Assembly (NCBI GenBank): GCA_963757945.1
Contig: CAVWTN010000002.1
Coordinates: 868,001-932,000 of the forward strand
From: CAVWTN01 sp963757945
GTDB taxonomy: Bacteria > Vulcanimicrobiota > Vulcanimicrobiia > Vulcanimicrobiales > Vulcanimicrobiaceae
DNA: 64,000 bases
Direction: 5' to 3'
Shown here: positions 17,164 through 25,971 of the stretch, one piece after another
Layout of the letters: every line of letters begins with the position of its first letter
Numbering within the stretch: position 1 is the first letter of the stretch
The notes under the pieces: generated by a model
Database searches by the model: none
Told to the model about the DNA's origin: nothing
The model's input: only the letters and a program-made list of their open reading frames with translations
Program-made: the position numbers and the translations under genes

Positions 17164-18870
17164 GTGCGGTTCTTCAAGCCGAACATCGACAAGTTGTCGA
17201 TGAAACGCGACATCACCGGGCTTATCGAAGCCTTGGGCGATGCCGATCGGCCGATCCGTGAAGAGGCTGGAGTAGCGCTGGTCCGGCTGGGCGGACCGGC
17301 CGTCGAGGCGCTCGTCGCCGCGCTGGGCCACAAGTCGGCCGTCGTGCGCGAAAGCGCGGCCACGGCGCTCGGCGAGGGCAACGTTCGCGCCGGCCCGGCG
17401 CTGGCCGCCGCCCTCAAGGACGATCGCAGCCCGGCGGTGCGCGGCGCGGCCGCCCGCGCGATCGGGCACCTGCGCGACGCGAACTGCGCCGATGCGCTCG
17501 TGACGGCGCTCGCCGACGTCCCCGATATCAACGCGATCGCGCGCGAGGCGCTCGTGAGCCTCGGAACCCCCGCCGTCGAGCCGCTGATCGCGGCGCTACG
17601 GCATGAGACGTCCCGCGTGCGCGAATCGGCCGCCGAGGTGCTCGGAGAGATCGCGCACCCGCGCGCGTTCAAGCCGCTCGTCGAGGCCATGCGCGACAGC
17701 GACCCCGTCGTGGTGATGCACGCGACGCTGGCGGTCGAGCGCTTCCAGCGCGCCCAGGACGGCCTCGTGGCCGATCTTCTGAACCCGACCCTCGACGTGC
17801 GGCGCTCCGTCGTCCGCTCCTTGGACGAACTCGGCTGGGAGCCGGGTCAGGACGAACGCGCGGCCGCCTATTGGGCGGCCAAGTGCCGCTGGGACGAATG
17901 TTTGCGCATCGGCCTCCCCGCTCTGAATCCCCTCATCCGCGCGATCCTCGGCATCGCACGCCCGGGCGAACGCCGCGACGAGGAGCGCCGCGGCGCGGCG
18001 ATGACGCTCGGCGCGCTCGGCCAACCCGTGGTCCAGCCGGTCCTCAAAGCCGCGGGGCTCGCACACGCCGCCGACGATGCGGACGCGCTGCTGCAGACGC
18101 TCGAGTTCATCACGGACCCCGCCGCCGCGGAAGAGCTGATCGCGGTGCTGGCGGATAACCTGCCCGGCCAGCATTTCGCCGCGCGCGCGCTCGGCGGGCT
18201 GGAGGATCCGCGAGCCGTCGCCGCGCTCGGGGACGCCGTGACCGATGCCGGCAGAATCGACGAGGTGCGCATCGAAGCCGCGCGAGCGCTCGCCAAGATT
18301 CGCGATGCGGGCGCCGTCGAACCGCTGCTGGCGGTCTTGCGTTACGGCGTCCATCGGCCGGCGCTCGAGTCCGCCGTGGTCGAGGCGCTGGGCGCGATCG
18401 GCGACCGGCGGGCGTGCGCGCAGGTCATCGAAACGATCTTCCGTCACCCGCGCAGCGAGTACGGCTGGCGGCCGTGGGCGGCGGCGTTGCGTCCGCTCTT
18501 CGACGAGTACGCCGGCACGATCGTCGATCTCGCCGGTTATGTCGTCAGCACGGGCGACCGTAAGGAAGTTCTCGCCTATCGCGATGAAGACTGGAACGCG
18601 CCCGCGTTGACGTTCCTGGTCCAGCCGAATCGCACGGCGCTCGCCGCGTTGTGTAGCACGAACACGCCGACGACCACGAACCTGCTGCATCAGATTCAAG
18701 ATTCGCTCGCGATGAAGTCGAATTACCCGGGCGCAGCTCTCGAGTTCAGGCGCGATTTCGGAGCGCTCAAAGCGCTCGCCGCCGAGGAACTCACGCGCAG
18801 GGGGAACCCGCCTTACGATCCGGCCGCCTATCGCGATGCGGCAGCCTGGAAGCGGCCCAAGCCGGCGTAG
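17164..18870 (+). CDS. HEAT-repeat (PBS lyase-like) protein
   Basis: The 568-residue protein consists of about ten to twelve helical HEAT / PBS-lyase-type repeats. These recur as 'VRESAATALGE', 'VRGAAARAIGHL', 'VEPLIAALRHETSRVRESA' and 'VRIEAARALAKI'. Such arrays are protein-binding scaffolds; no catalytic motif is seen. The start is GTG at 17164. The last ~100 residues depart from the repeat pattern. No partner is indicated by the neighbours (MFS exporter upstream, LCP ligase downstream). Confidence 0.85.
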   Translation: MRFFKPNIDKLSMKRDITGLIEALGDADRPIREEAGVALVRLGGPAVEALVAALGHKSAVVRESAATALGEGNVRAGPALAAALKDDRSPAVRGAAARAIGHLRDANCADALVTALADVPDINAIAREALVSLGTPAVEPLIAALRHETSRVRESAAEVLGEIAHPRAFKPLVEAMRDSDPVVVMHATLAVERFQRAQDGLVADLLNPTLDVRRSVVRSLDELGWEPGQDERAAAYWAAKCRWDECLRIGLPALNPLIRAILGIARPGERRDEERRGAAMTLGALGQPVVQPVLKAAGLAHAADDADALLQTLEFITDPAAAEELIAVLADNLPGQHFAARALGGLEDPRAVAALGDAVTDAGRIDEVRIEAARALAKIRDAGAVEPLLAVLRYGVHRPALESAVVEALGAIGDRRACAQVIETIFRHPRSEYGWRPWAAALRPLFDEYAGTIVDLAGYVVSTGDRKEVLAYRDEDWNAPALTFLVQPNRTALAALCSTNTPTTTNLLHQIQDSLAMKSNYPGAALEFRRDFGALKALAAEELTRRGNPPYDPAAYRDAAAWKRPKPA

Positions 18871-18932
18871 GTTTTCCCAGGAACGGCCTCTCGGCAGGAT
18901 GCTCCTCGAACCTGCCACGAAAGCGCGCCGGA

Positions 18933-20234
18933 ATGCGCCCTCGAATTCTCGCCTCACTCCTCGTCGCGCTGATCGTCGGGATCGCGCTGGGAACGCTGAC
19001 GTTCCGGCGCTCGAATCCCAACTCGGTCAGCCCTCTGTCGGCGGTCGTGGGAGAGATCGAGCATTCGATGGTCCCCGCGCCGGAAAAGCTCTTCGGCACG
19101 GACCGCCTGCGTGTGCTCGTCGTGGGACTCGACTACGATTACGATCGCCTCGATCAGGAGACGTCGAAGTCGGCGCGCAGCGATATCATCATGGCGCTGA
19201 GCCTGGATTTCAAGAACCACCGCTTGCACGAGCTGTCGATACCGCGGGACATGGTAGCGACCTTGCCGGACGGTCAGAAGGCCAAGATCAACCAGGCGCA
19301 GTCCGACGGCGGGATCAAGGAGTCGAAAGCCGTCATCGCCGATTGGCTCGGGATACCGTCGTTCGATCGTTACGTCGTCATGCGGATCGATACGTCGAAG
19401 GATTTGATCAACGCGATCGGCGGGGTCGACGTCGAAGTCAAGAATTCCGACGCGCTGAGGCAAACCGGGAAGAACGGGCCCATCGACTACGACGATAACT
19501 GGGGGCATCTGCACGTCCATCTCAAGCCGGGTCTCCAGCATCTCGACGGCGCGCATGCCGTCGGGTACGCGCGGTTCCGCCACGATTGGTGCAGCGATCC
19601 GTGCCGAATCATGCGCCAGCAGCAGATCGTGCGGGCAATCGTTCAAAAGCTGGAGCACGACCAGTTGAACACGCTCACCCACGCGCAGCAGCTCCTGGCG
19701 GTGATCCGCAAGGACATCGACACGGACTTCACGACGCAAGAGGAGCTCTCGGCCGCGCTCGCGTTCTCGCAGGTGACGCTGCACGACATCGAAACGGCGC
19801 AAGTCCCCTACACCGGGAACGTGATCTTACCGGCTTACGGAGACTCGATCGTGCCCGACGAGGCGGCGAAGCAAAAACTCGTCGCCCAAACGTTCGGAGA
19901 CCTTTCGCGCAATGTTGCGGAGACCGGCCCGGTGACTCAACCCGGCGATGTGCACGTTCACCTCGAGAACGGCACGCCGGTTCGCGGTCTCGCCGCTCGC
20001 GTGGCCGCCAACCTCCGGCGTCAAGGATTCACCGTCTCCGATATTGGCAATGCGGCGACGAGCGACTTCGAGACGACCCAAATTCAAAGCAGCCCCGCAA
20101 GCGCGGCGATCTCGAATAAGCTTCGCAAAGCACTGGGCGGCTCGGCCTCGATCGTTCCACCCTCGGCGGAAAATGCCGATCCATCTGAGGTGACGATCTT
20201 TCTCGGCCGTGATGTCGTTGGCTCGAATCGATGA
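18933..20234 (+). CDS. LytR-CpsA-Psr (LCP) family protein with LytR_C domain
   Basis: The 433-residue protein has an N-terminal anchor (LLVALIVGIALGTLTF). The LCP catalytic domain covers about residues 60-300: RSDIIMALSL, ELSIPRDMVA with the pyrophosphate-binding Arg/Asp, KINQAQSDGG, and GYARFRHDWCSDPC. A C-terminal LytR_C domain (about 335-433, VHVHLENGTPVRGLAARVA) follows. LCP enzymes transfer undecaprenyl-linked glycopolymers to peptidoglycan outside the membrane. The Cys pair in DWCSDPCR is not universal and could form a disulfide. The call is firm; the glycopolymer is unknown. Confidence 0.9.
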   Translation: MRPRILASLLVALIVGIALGTLTFRRSNPNSVSPLSAVVGEIEHSMVPAPEKLFGTDRLRVLVVGLDYDYDRLDQETSKSARSDIIMALSLDFKNHRLHELSIPRDMVATLPDGQKAKINQAQSDGGIKESKAVIADWLGIPSFDRYVVMRIDTSKDLINAIGGVDVEVKNSDALRQTGKNGPIDYDDNWGHLHVHLKPGLQHLDGAHAVGYARFRHDWCSDPCRIMRQQQIVRAIVQKLEHDQLNTLTHAQQLLAVIRKDIDTDFTTQEELSAALAFSQVTLHDIETAQVPYTGNVILPAYGDSIVPDEAAKQKLVAQTFGDLSRNVAETGPVTQPGDVHVHLENGTPVRGLAARVAANLRRQGFTVSDIGNAATSDFETTQIQSSPASAAISNKLRKALGGSASIVPPSAENADPSEVTIFLGRDVVGSNR

Positions 20235-20238
20235 GACC

Positions 20239-20610
20239 GTGTTGAGAGCGCGCAGCGGGCTCGTGATAGCGATTCTCGCGATTGCGGCGGCTTTCTCACC
20301 GGCCGCGGCGCGCGAACGCGGGTCCGACATATGGTTCGCGGGGACGGTCCTTTCGGTTGATGCTCCGCACGGACGCTTGAAGGTGATGCGAGGCCCCATC
20401 GAAACGGCGGGGCCCGCGGTGGAAGACTGCGTCGTCACGAACGGCGCGCTGAAATCCGTGCGATCGGGCATGTCGATCATGGCCCAGGCCGATACGAGGC
20501 GCCGGCCTTGGAGAGTTCTCCATCTGCGCATCTTCGAACGGCGCCCGCCCATTCAAAAGGAACCGAGAGCGGGCGTCGCGTTCGCCGAACCGTCGAGCCG
20601 AGAGGGCTAG
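20239..20610 (+). CDS. Secreted CusF-like domain protein
   Basis: The 123-residue protein starts (GTG 20239) with a good signal peptide: LRARSGLVIAILAIAAAF, then a likely cut after SPAAA. The mature part follows the small beta-barrel pattern of CusF-type domains (FAGTVLSVDAPHGRLKVMRG ... GMSIMAQADTRRRPWRVLHLRI). It parallels the CusF-like segment of the adjacent SCO protein, including the D-T-x-x-x-P-W ending. The copper-binding His/Met residues are absent here. An upstream start at 20212 is possible but would overlap the LCP gene. Confidence 0.55.
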   Translation: MLRARSGLVIAILAIAAAFSPAAARERGSDIWFAGTVLSVDAPHGRLKVMRGPIETAGPAVEDCVVTNGALKSVRSGMSIMAQADTRRRPWRVLHLRIFERRPPIQKEPRAGVAFAEPSSREG

Positions 20611-20634
20611 CCCGGCGACGCCGCCGGATCCCGT

Positions 20635-21882
20635 TCAGGCTGCGAAGATGCGGCGGGCGATGCGATACAGGATCCAGCCGAAGCCCGCGAAGATCGCGAT
20701 CGTCGCTGCGAGATCCACGTAGCCCGAGAACTGCGCGACGCTGTTCCCGCACAGCGCGACAGCGCGCTGCGACATCCAGAGATTGAAACGCGCGAACGGG
20801 TTCGACGCTTCGCTGCGAAGGTGGCGAACGCTCGCCGTGATCTCGCCGGGCGACCACGACGTCTCGTCGATCAACTGACGGATCGCGCCGCCCTCGTCGA
20901 TCACGGCGGTGCGCTCGGGATGGATCAAACCGAAGCGTTCGTCGGGGAACGCCGTCACGCCGAACTGCGCCGCGAAATCGAGGACCGCATCGGGATCGCC
21001 GGTCGCGAACGTCCAGCGCGCGGGATCGGCGCCGAGCGCCGCGGCGTACCGCTGTAAGACGGCCGGCGTATCGTACGCCGGATCGAGCGTCACCAGCACG
21101 AGCTGCGCCGGCTCCCCGCGCAGCTCTTCTTGCAGTCCGTGGAACTTCGCGGCGATCAGCGGACACATGCGCGGGTCGCGGCAACGCGTGAACACGAACG
21201 CGAGGATCGTCACGCTGCCGCGCAGTTGCGCGAACGAGAACGGCTTGCCGGTTTGATCTACGAACGCGGTCAGCGGGACGCTATCGCCCAGAACGAGGCG
21301 GCGCACGTTACGCAGGGTCTTCTCGCCGTTCGAGCCGGCGGCGGCGCCGGTCACACCCTGGTGGCCCGCGATGCGGATCCGGCTCAGCGTCCACGGATCG
21401 CCCGCAGTATCGAGCTCGGCGTCGATCAGGTCCCCCGGCTGTAGCGCGCGGGCTCGCTCGGGCGGATCGATGCGGAACGGCATCGTCATCCCGGGCATCC
21501 CCGCGACGGGATCGTGGCGCACGACGGCCTCGCCTTTCGAGGGATTCGTCGAGAGGACGAGCCCATGCAGGTGCTCGGACCCGAAGGCCGGGGATCCGGC
21601 CGCGCAAACGGCGCTAAGAACGCCTAGGACGATAGTTAGGACTACCGAATAGGCGTGGATGCTCGCCCGCGCGACGTGGCCCGAACATTCGGTCGAGAGC
21701 CGGCCGTGGACGGCTCCCGAGAGGCGCGTCGTGTGGAACGGATTTCTCGGGCGGCTGTTGATCGCGATCGAGCCCGTGATCGTCGGCTCGGTCTTCCTGG
21801 CGCTCGTCGTGGCGCTGGTCCGGCTGCAGCGCGATGACGCGCCGGCGATCGTGCTCGCGCCGATCTTCGCGCTCGGCTTCAT
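20635..21882 (-). CDS. SCO1/SenC copper chaperone with N-terminal CusF-like domain
   Basis: The order is signal segment (SVVLTIVLGVLSAVCAAG), CusF-like domain with the copper motif RHDPVAGMPGMTMPF, SCO thioredoxin-like domain and a C-terminal membrane helix (ATIAIFAGFGWILY). The metal site is FTRCRDPRMCP, a C-x5-C spacing as in one SCO subfamily, with the distal His in FGLIHPERTA. SCO proteins deliver copper to the CuA site of cytochrome oxidase. The start is unresolved. The signal begins near 21680, but no ATG/GTG/TTG lies in frame there; the nearest is the ATG at 21882, inside the opposite-strand gene. Confidence 0.8.
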   Translation of the reverse strand: MKPSAKIGASTIAGASSRCSRTSATTSARKTEPTITGSIAINSRPRNPFHTTRLSGAVHGRLSTECSGHVARASIHAYSVVLTIVLGVLSAVCAAGSPAFGSEHLHGLVLSTNPSKGEAVVRHDPVAGMPGMTMPFRIDPPERARALQPGDLIDAELDTAGDPWTLSRIRIAGHQGVTGAAAGSNGEKTLRNVRRLVLGDSVPLTAFVDQTGKPFSFAQLRGSVTILAFVFTRCRDPRMCPLIAAKFHGLQEELRGEPAQLVLVTLDPAYDTPAVLQRYAAALGADPARWTFATGDPDAVLDFAAQFGVTAFPDERFGLIHPERTAVIDEGGAIRQLIDETSWSPGEITASVRHLRSEASNPFARFNLWMSQRAVALCGNSVAQFSGYVDLAATIAIFAGFGWILYRIARRIFAA

Positions 21883-22225
21883 CTCGTTCGCCATCTATGC
21901 CGCCGCGCTGATGATCGAGCCGAGCCGCGCGCTGTGGAGCACATTCGATCCCCTTCTGATCGTCGACGGCTACGTCCGCTACCGCAGTAGCCCCGGCGAG
22001 CCGAGCGAGCCGAACCAGAACGGTTACGTCGCGGTGCTCTCCGCCGATGGGGCCGTGCTCGGCGAGTGGCGTTCGTACGGCAAGTTCCCGCTCCCGGACC
22101 GCATCTATCCGGCGCACGTCGAGTTTAGCCGGTACGGCGGCATTCACCGCATCGACGGCCGCGCGACGGGCGTGCTGCCGAGCGCGCTCCCGGCGCTCGG
22201 GATCGGCGCGAGCCTGCACGAGTAG
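21731..22225 (+). CDS. Hypothetical membrane protein
   Basis: A 164-residue protein (GTG 21731, with GAGAGG about 7 bases upstream) not assigned to a family. Two N-terminal membrane helices (AIEPVIVGSVFLALVVALV and IVLAPIFALGFISFAIYAAA) are followed by an approximately 100-residue soluble beta-rich part (GYVRYRSSPGEP ... NGYVAVLSADGAVLGEWRSY). An earlier ATG at 21659 would add a non-hydrophobic lead. It ends 5 bases before the epimerase gene and is probably co-transcribed with it. Function unknown. Confidence 0.6.
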   Translation: MWNGFLGRLLIAIEPVIVGSVFLALVVALVRLQRDDAPAIVLAPIFALGFISFAIYAAALMIEPSRALWSTFDPLLIVDGYVRYRSSPGEPSEPNQNGYVAVLSADGAVLGEWRSYGKFPLPDRIYPAHVEFSRYGGIHRIDGRATGVLPSALPALGIGASLHE

Positions 22226-22230
22226 CACCG

Positions 22231-23220
22231 ATGGAGTCGGTGTTCGTCACGGGCGGCAGCGGCTTCATCGGCCGCTCGTTCGTACGCGCGGCGGTGGACG
22301 CCGGCTACCGCGTCAGCGCGCTGGCCCGCAGCGAGCGCTCGGCGGAGCGGCTGCGAACCCTTGGGGCCGAGGGCGTGATCGGAGATGCCTGCGACGAACG
22401 CGGAACGTGGCGCTCGGCGGCGGCGAATGCCGACACCGTCGTGCACCTGGCGCAGCCCCAGACGTTCGGCGGCCGCGTGACCGATGCGCGCGCGCGGCGT
22501 TATCGCGACGAGCGCCTCGCGATGGACGCCGCGCTGCTCGATGCGCTCGATCCGGCGCTCGTGCGCCGCATCGTCTATGTCGCCGGGACGAGCTACTACG
22601 GCGATCTCGCGCGCGAGCGGCTGCACGACGAACGCGCGGTTCCGCATCCGCGCGGTTGGGGGCCGTACCTTGCGCCGGCGATTGAAGCGCTGCGCGAACA
22701 GCGCCGGCGCGGCTTGCCGATCGTCGAAGCGTTCCCCGGCTGGGTCTATGGGCCGGGCTCTTGGTTTGCGGAGTACGTGCTCGCGCCGTTGCACGCCCGC
22801 AAGGCGATCGTCGGCTTGAGCGGGCGGCCCCGGATCGCCTCGCTCGTGCACGTCGACGATTGTGCGCGAGCGCTGCTGCATCTGCTCGATGCGGGCGAGA
22901 ACGGCGAGCGTTATTTCGTCGTCGACAATGCGCCCGTGGAGATCGAGCGCCTCGGGAGGCTCGCGGCGCGGGTCATGGGCGTGCCGTACAGAACGCGCGC
23001 GCTGCCGCGCATCGCCTGCCGCGTGTTGCTGGGCCGTGTGATCACCGAGAGCCTCACGTATGAAAACCGGCTCTCGAACGCGCGCCTGCGCGCGACGGGC
23101 TTCGTGCCGCGCTTCCCGTCGTACGAATCCGGCGTTCCGGACGCCGTCCTGCGCTGGCGCGACGCCGCAGCGCGGAACGAAGCAACGGCTCCGCCCGAGA
23201 GGGCAACGGCGCGCGGCTGA
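22231..23220 (+). CDS. NAD(P)-dependent epimerase/dehydratase-like (extended SDR)
   Basis: The 329-residue protein has the nucleotide-binding VFVTGGSGFIGRS at its N-terminus and the extended-SDR tail elements GWVYGPGSW and LVHVDDCARALLHLLD. The catalytic region is degenerate. The serine strand reads VAGTSYYGD, and the expected Y-x3-K is YLAP (in GPYLAPAIEAL), so the active-site lysine is missing. It may bind nucleotide without classical epimerase chemistry, or act like NmrA-type sensors. It lies directly upstream of the pilin operon but is separated by a 48-base leader. Confidence 0.78.
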   Translation: MESVFVTGGSGFIGRSFVRAAVDAGYRVSALARSERSAERLRTLGAEGVIGDACDERGTWRSAAANADTVVHLAQPQTFGGRVTDARARRYRDERLAMDAALLDALDPALVRRIVYVAGTSYYGDLARERLHDERAVPHPRGWGPYLAPAIEALREQRRRGLPIVEAFPGWVYGPGSWFAEYVLAPLHARKAIVGLSGRPRIASLVHVDDCARALLHLLDAGENGERYFVVDNAPVEIERLGRLAARVMGVPYRTRALPRIACRVLLGRVITESLTYENRLSNARLRATGFVPRFPSYESGVPDAVLRWRDAAARNEATAPPERATARG

Positions 23221-23234
23221 TCGCTCGGGCGTGT

Positions 23235-23254
23235 CCGGTGGGGAGGCGCACCGG
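23235..23254 (+). promoter_or_regulatory. Hairpin holding a purine-rich SD-like sequence before the pilin operon
   Basis: CCGGTG (23235-23240) can pair with CACCGG (23249-23254), placing GGGAGG in the loop, 22 bases ahead of the first pilin ATG at 23269. The spacing is too long for a normal ribosome binding site, so this may be a control hairpin or coincidence in GC-rich DNA. Confidence 0.25.
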
Positions 23255-23268
23255 GTACTAGCCGCGGC

Positions 23269-23844
23269 ATGAGCCTCGCCGCAGCGCGCGACCACGAGCG
23301 CGGCTTCACGTTGATCGAGGCCCTCGTCGCCGCGGGGATCCTCACCGTCGTGCTGTTGTGTGCGCTGGGAGCCGTTACCGCCGCGGTGCGCGCCGCGAAC
23401 GGCGCGGCGCCGCGCTCGGCATTGGCGGAAGCAGCGCAAAACGTGCTTGCGGACCTTCGAGCCGCAACCGCATACGATCCCGCCGAGTTGACCGCGCTGG
23501 CGGCGGCCGGGCCCCGGCAGTTTTCGTTCGACGAACCGCAAGCCGACGGTTCGAGCGTACGGCGGAACGTCACGGCCGCGGTCGTGCCGAACGCAAGCGA
23601 AGCCGGCTACACCGCGACCGTCACCGTGAGCGATGCTTCCGGAAATTCCGTCAGCATGCACTCCACGCTGGTCGAAGAGGCTCCCGCCCCGGGCAGCGTC
23701 CTCCCATTGTCCACGCCGCCCCCGCTGCAGGAAGCGGGCGTTCCCGGCGGTCCTTCCGGCACCGCGCCGGGCGGCTGCAATCCGAGTCCCATCGGGTGCC
23801 GTACGCCCTGCCTGCTCGCGCACGGCTGCCGCGTGCTGCAATGA
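23269..23844 (+). CDS. Type IV pilin-like / pseudopilin protein (PilV-like)
   Basis: The 191-residue protein has a prepilin leader: short basic lead, then ERG|FTLIEALVAAGILTVVLL, with cleavage expected between Gly and Phe and the conserved Glu at +5. The mature N-terminal helix spans the membrane until pilus assembly. The C-terminus is Pro/Gly-rich with four cysteines (GGCNPSPIGCRTPCLLAHGC). It is the first gene of a five-gene operon (23269-27277) of minor-pilin-like proteins. Function in the fibre or in a type II secretion pseudopilus is inferred. Confidence 0.8.
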   Translation: MSLAAARDHERGFTLIEALVAAGILTVVLLCALGAVTAAVRAANGAAPRSALAEAAQNVLADLRAATAYDPAELTALAAAGPRQFSFDEPQADGSSVRRNVTAAVVPNASEAGYTATVTVSDASGNSVSMHSTLVEEAPAPGSVLPLSTPPPLQEAGVPGGPSGTAPGGCNPSPIGCRTPCLLAHGCRVLQ

Positions 23845-25094
23845 CGGCATCACAGCGCGAGCGCGGCTTCACCCTGATCGAAACGATGATCGCGGCTGCC
23901 TTGTTCGTCGTGATGATGGGGACGGCGTTCGCCGCGGTCGTCGTCACGGGCAACGTCATGCGCTCCGCCGCGACCACGCAGCGCGGTTCCGGCGCGATCG
24001 ACCGGCAGGCCGCGGCCTTTCGGGCCGAAAGCGCGACCGCGTCCGCCGTCTTCGTTCCGCCGTTCGACCTTCACGGAGAGCCCAATGCCGACGGCCATGA
24101 GGTCGACTTCTACGCGAAGGGCCAGGCAAATCGCGACGTCTTCTGGCGCTACGCGTACGACCGCACGAATTCGACGCTGCGTCGCTACGATTACGATCCG
24201 CGAACGAACGCCGTCGGCGTGCGCGATCCGCGCAGCGGAACGATCGACGCGACCGCGAGCTATCCCGCGATCCCCGGCGTGAGCACGTTCAGCGCGCGCG
24301 TCATCGAGGCGAACGACCTGGCCGACCCTGCGAAGAATCGCTACGCCGCGCTGTTCTCGCGCGTGCCGAACGGCGAGCCCGTCAGCTTGAACGATCCGAC
24401 GAATGGGCGGAACGTGGCGGGGCTCATCGGCGGCAATCGGATCGTCGAGATTCAGCTTGCCAACGCTACATCCTCGAGCGTCGTGCACATCGGCGCCGGA
24501 ACGATGCCGACCGGCTTTTATGTCGGCGGAAACATCAAGTACCACACGGTGCTGTACCGCGTCGATCAATCGCACCGCTTTTGGTTCGGGCTCGCCGGCA
24601 AGAGCCACGTCTGGATCCGTGGCCGCGCGAGCATCACATACGACGATTGGGCGACCGGTCCACGCGTCTGGTGCGATTACGCCATCTACGGCGGCGACGG
24701 CGGTGACGGGCTGGATCCGGGCGATCCTCACACGGACTATCGCACGTTGCGCAACGACCCGGCGGCGCAACCCAAGGCGATCCTCGATTACTGCCGCGCG
24801 CATGCGACGCTGCCCGGTCGCGTCGCCGCTTTCGCCGTTCCGAATCCGTATCAGACGCCGGCTTCGCTCGTCGATACGCCTCCGCCGTGCTGGGCGAATC
24901 CGGGGACCGGTGAGCGCTGCTGGCCCGCCGATGCGCCCGTCGACTGGGCACCCTCGCCGCGGCCTGCCGACACGCCGCCTCCGCAATGGTGCGCCACGCA
25001 CGCTCGCTCGACTGCGTGCCCCGGTGCGGCGCCGAGCCAACCCGTTGCTTCCGAACCGCCTTCCGGCGCGCTCCCGCCTACGAGCGCACCGTGA
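23841..25094 (+). CDS. Type IV pilin-like / PilW-like protein
   Basis: The 417-residue protein begins RERG|FTLIETMIAAALFVVMM, a prepilin signal with Glu+5. The large C-terminal part (about 380 residues) is mostly beta-rich and ends in a Pro-rich, Cys-containing tail (CWANPGTGERCWPAD, QWCATHARSTACPG). Large minor pilins of PilW/ComGF type often sit at the fibre tip. The ATG overlaps the preceding stop (ATGA). No known adhesin domain was recognised. Confidence 0.75.
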   Translation: MTASQRERGFTLIETMIAAALFVVMMGTAFAAVVVTGNVMRSAATTQRGSGAIDRQAAAFRAESATASAVFVPPFDLHGEPNADGHEVDFYAKGQANRDVFWRYAYDRTNSTLRRYDYDPRTNAVGVRDPRSGTIDATASYPAIPGVSTFSARVIEANDLADPAKNRYAALFSRVPNGEPVSLNDPTNGRNVAGLIGGNRIVEIQLANATSSSVVHIGAGTMPTGFYVGGNIKYHTVLYRVDQSHRFWFGLAGKSHVWIRGRASITYDDWATGPRVWCDYAIYGGDGGDGLDPGDPHTDYRTLRNDPAAQPKAILDYCRAHATLPGRVAAFAVPNPYQTPASLVDTPPPCWANPGTGERCWPADAPVDWAPSPRPADTPPPQWCATHARSTACPGAAPSQPVASEPPSGALPPTSAP

Positions 25095-25110
25095 AACGGA
25101 GCACGGCGCA

Positions 25111-25971
25111 ATGCTGATGTACGCGATGGTCGTCGCCTTGTTGATCCTAGCGTTCACCGGAACGGTCCTGACGCAGGCCGTCGTCGCCTCGAAGCTCGCG
25201 CTGCAATCGTCTGTGGCGCGCTATCTCGAGGCCGCCGGCAGCGACGGCGTCGCCGACTTAACAGCGGGCATGCAGTATTACGTCAAGCATGCGGGGGCGG
25301 CGGGCCCCTGGCCGATCGGGGCGGACGAGAGCCGCTCGCCGCGACGATCGGTCTGCGCCCAGAGCGTCCCAAGCGACGAGTGCCCGTTTACGTACGATGT
25401 CGCCGCGCGCATCACGGGCGCCACGACGGCTGGTACAGCCGGCGGCCCGGGAACGGACGTGGCGCTCAATCTGCAATCCGCGGTCATCGACGAGCAGCGC
25501 GTATCCGCAATGGTGACTGTCCGACTCTACGCACGCCAATCAGACAAGATGCTCGGCTCGCGCACGCGCTACCTGACGTACCGCGTCTTGAACAGCGCCC
25601 CGTACGCGATCATCAGCGGCGTACGCGACGGGACCACCGTCGACGGCCTCGCCTCCTCCGCACAAGGAGACACAAGTGGAACACCGGCGATACCCATGAG
25701 CAACGGTCAAGTTGGCGATATTCTCGCGCCCTCGGTCGTGCGGCCTGACGAGTACCGAGACTCAACCCTCAAAATTCGGATCACGTGCAGCACGATCAAC
25801 GACACCACGAAGCCGCAGGCCCCCCCGGGGAACGAAGGCACGTCCTGGGGCGTAGGCGCTCCGGGTTTCGAACTGCCATGCCAACCAGATAACGCGGTGG
25901 ACGCGAACGGTTTCTCAACGCAAACGCATTGGCAGAACGGAAACTCGGACTTAGGAAGTTGGACCGAATGA
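25111..25971 (+). CDS. PilX-like membrane-anchored protein of the pilin operon
   Basis: A 286-residue protein starting MLMYAMVVALLILAFTGTVL, one hydrophobic N-terminal helix with no prepilin cleavage motif. This resembles PilX N-terminal domains, which lack a clear E+5. The rest (about 260 residues) is a Thr/Ser-rich extracytoplasmic region with cysteines at CAQSVPSDEC and CSTIND. It starts 16 bases after the PilW-like stop and overlaps the following lipoprotein by ATGA. The assignment rests mainly on operon position. Confidence 0.6.
   Translation: MLMYAMVVALLILAFTGTVLTQAVVASKLALQSSVARYLEAAGSDGVADLTAGMQYYVKHAGAAGPWPIGADESRSPRRSVCAQSVPSDECPFTYDVAARITGATTAGTAGGPGTDVALNLQSAVIDEQRVSAMVTVRLYARQSDKMLGSRTRYLTYRVLNSAPYAIISGVRDGTTVDGLASSAQGDTSGTPAIPMSNGQVGDILAPSVVRPDEYRDSTLKIRITCSTINDTTKPQAPPGNEGTSWGVGAPGFELPCQPDNAVDANGFSTQTHWQNGNSDLGSWTE

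Noticed and set aside
23165..23268. Possible second c-di-GMP riboswitch before the pilin operon (contains CTAGCCGCGG)
   Set aside because: The essential GCAAAGCC core is absent and most of the segment is inside the epimerase coding sequence.
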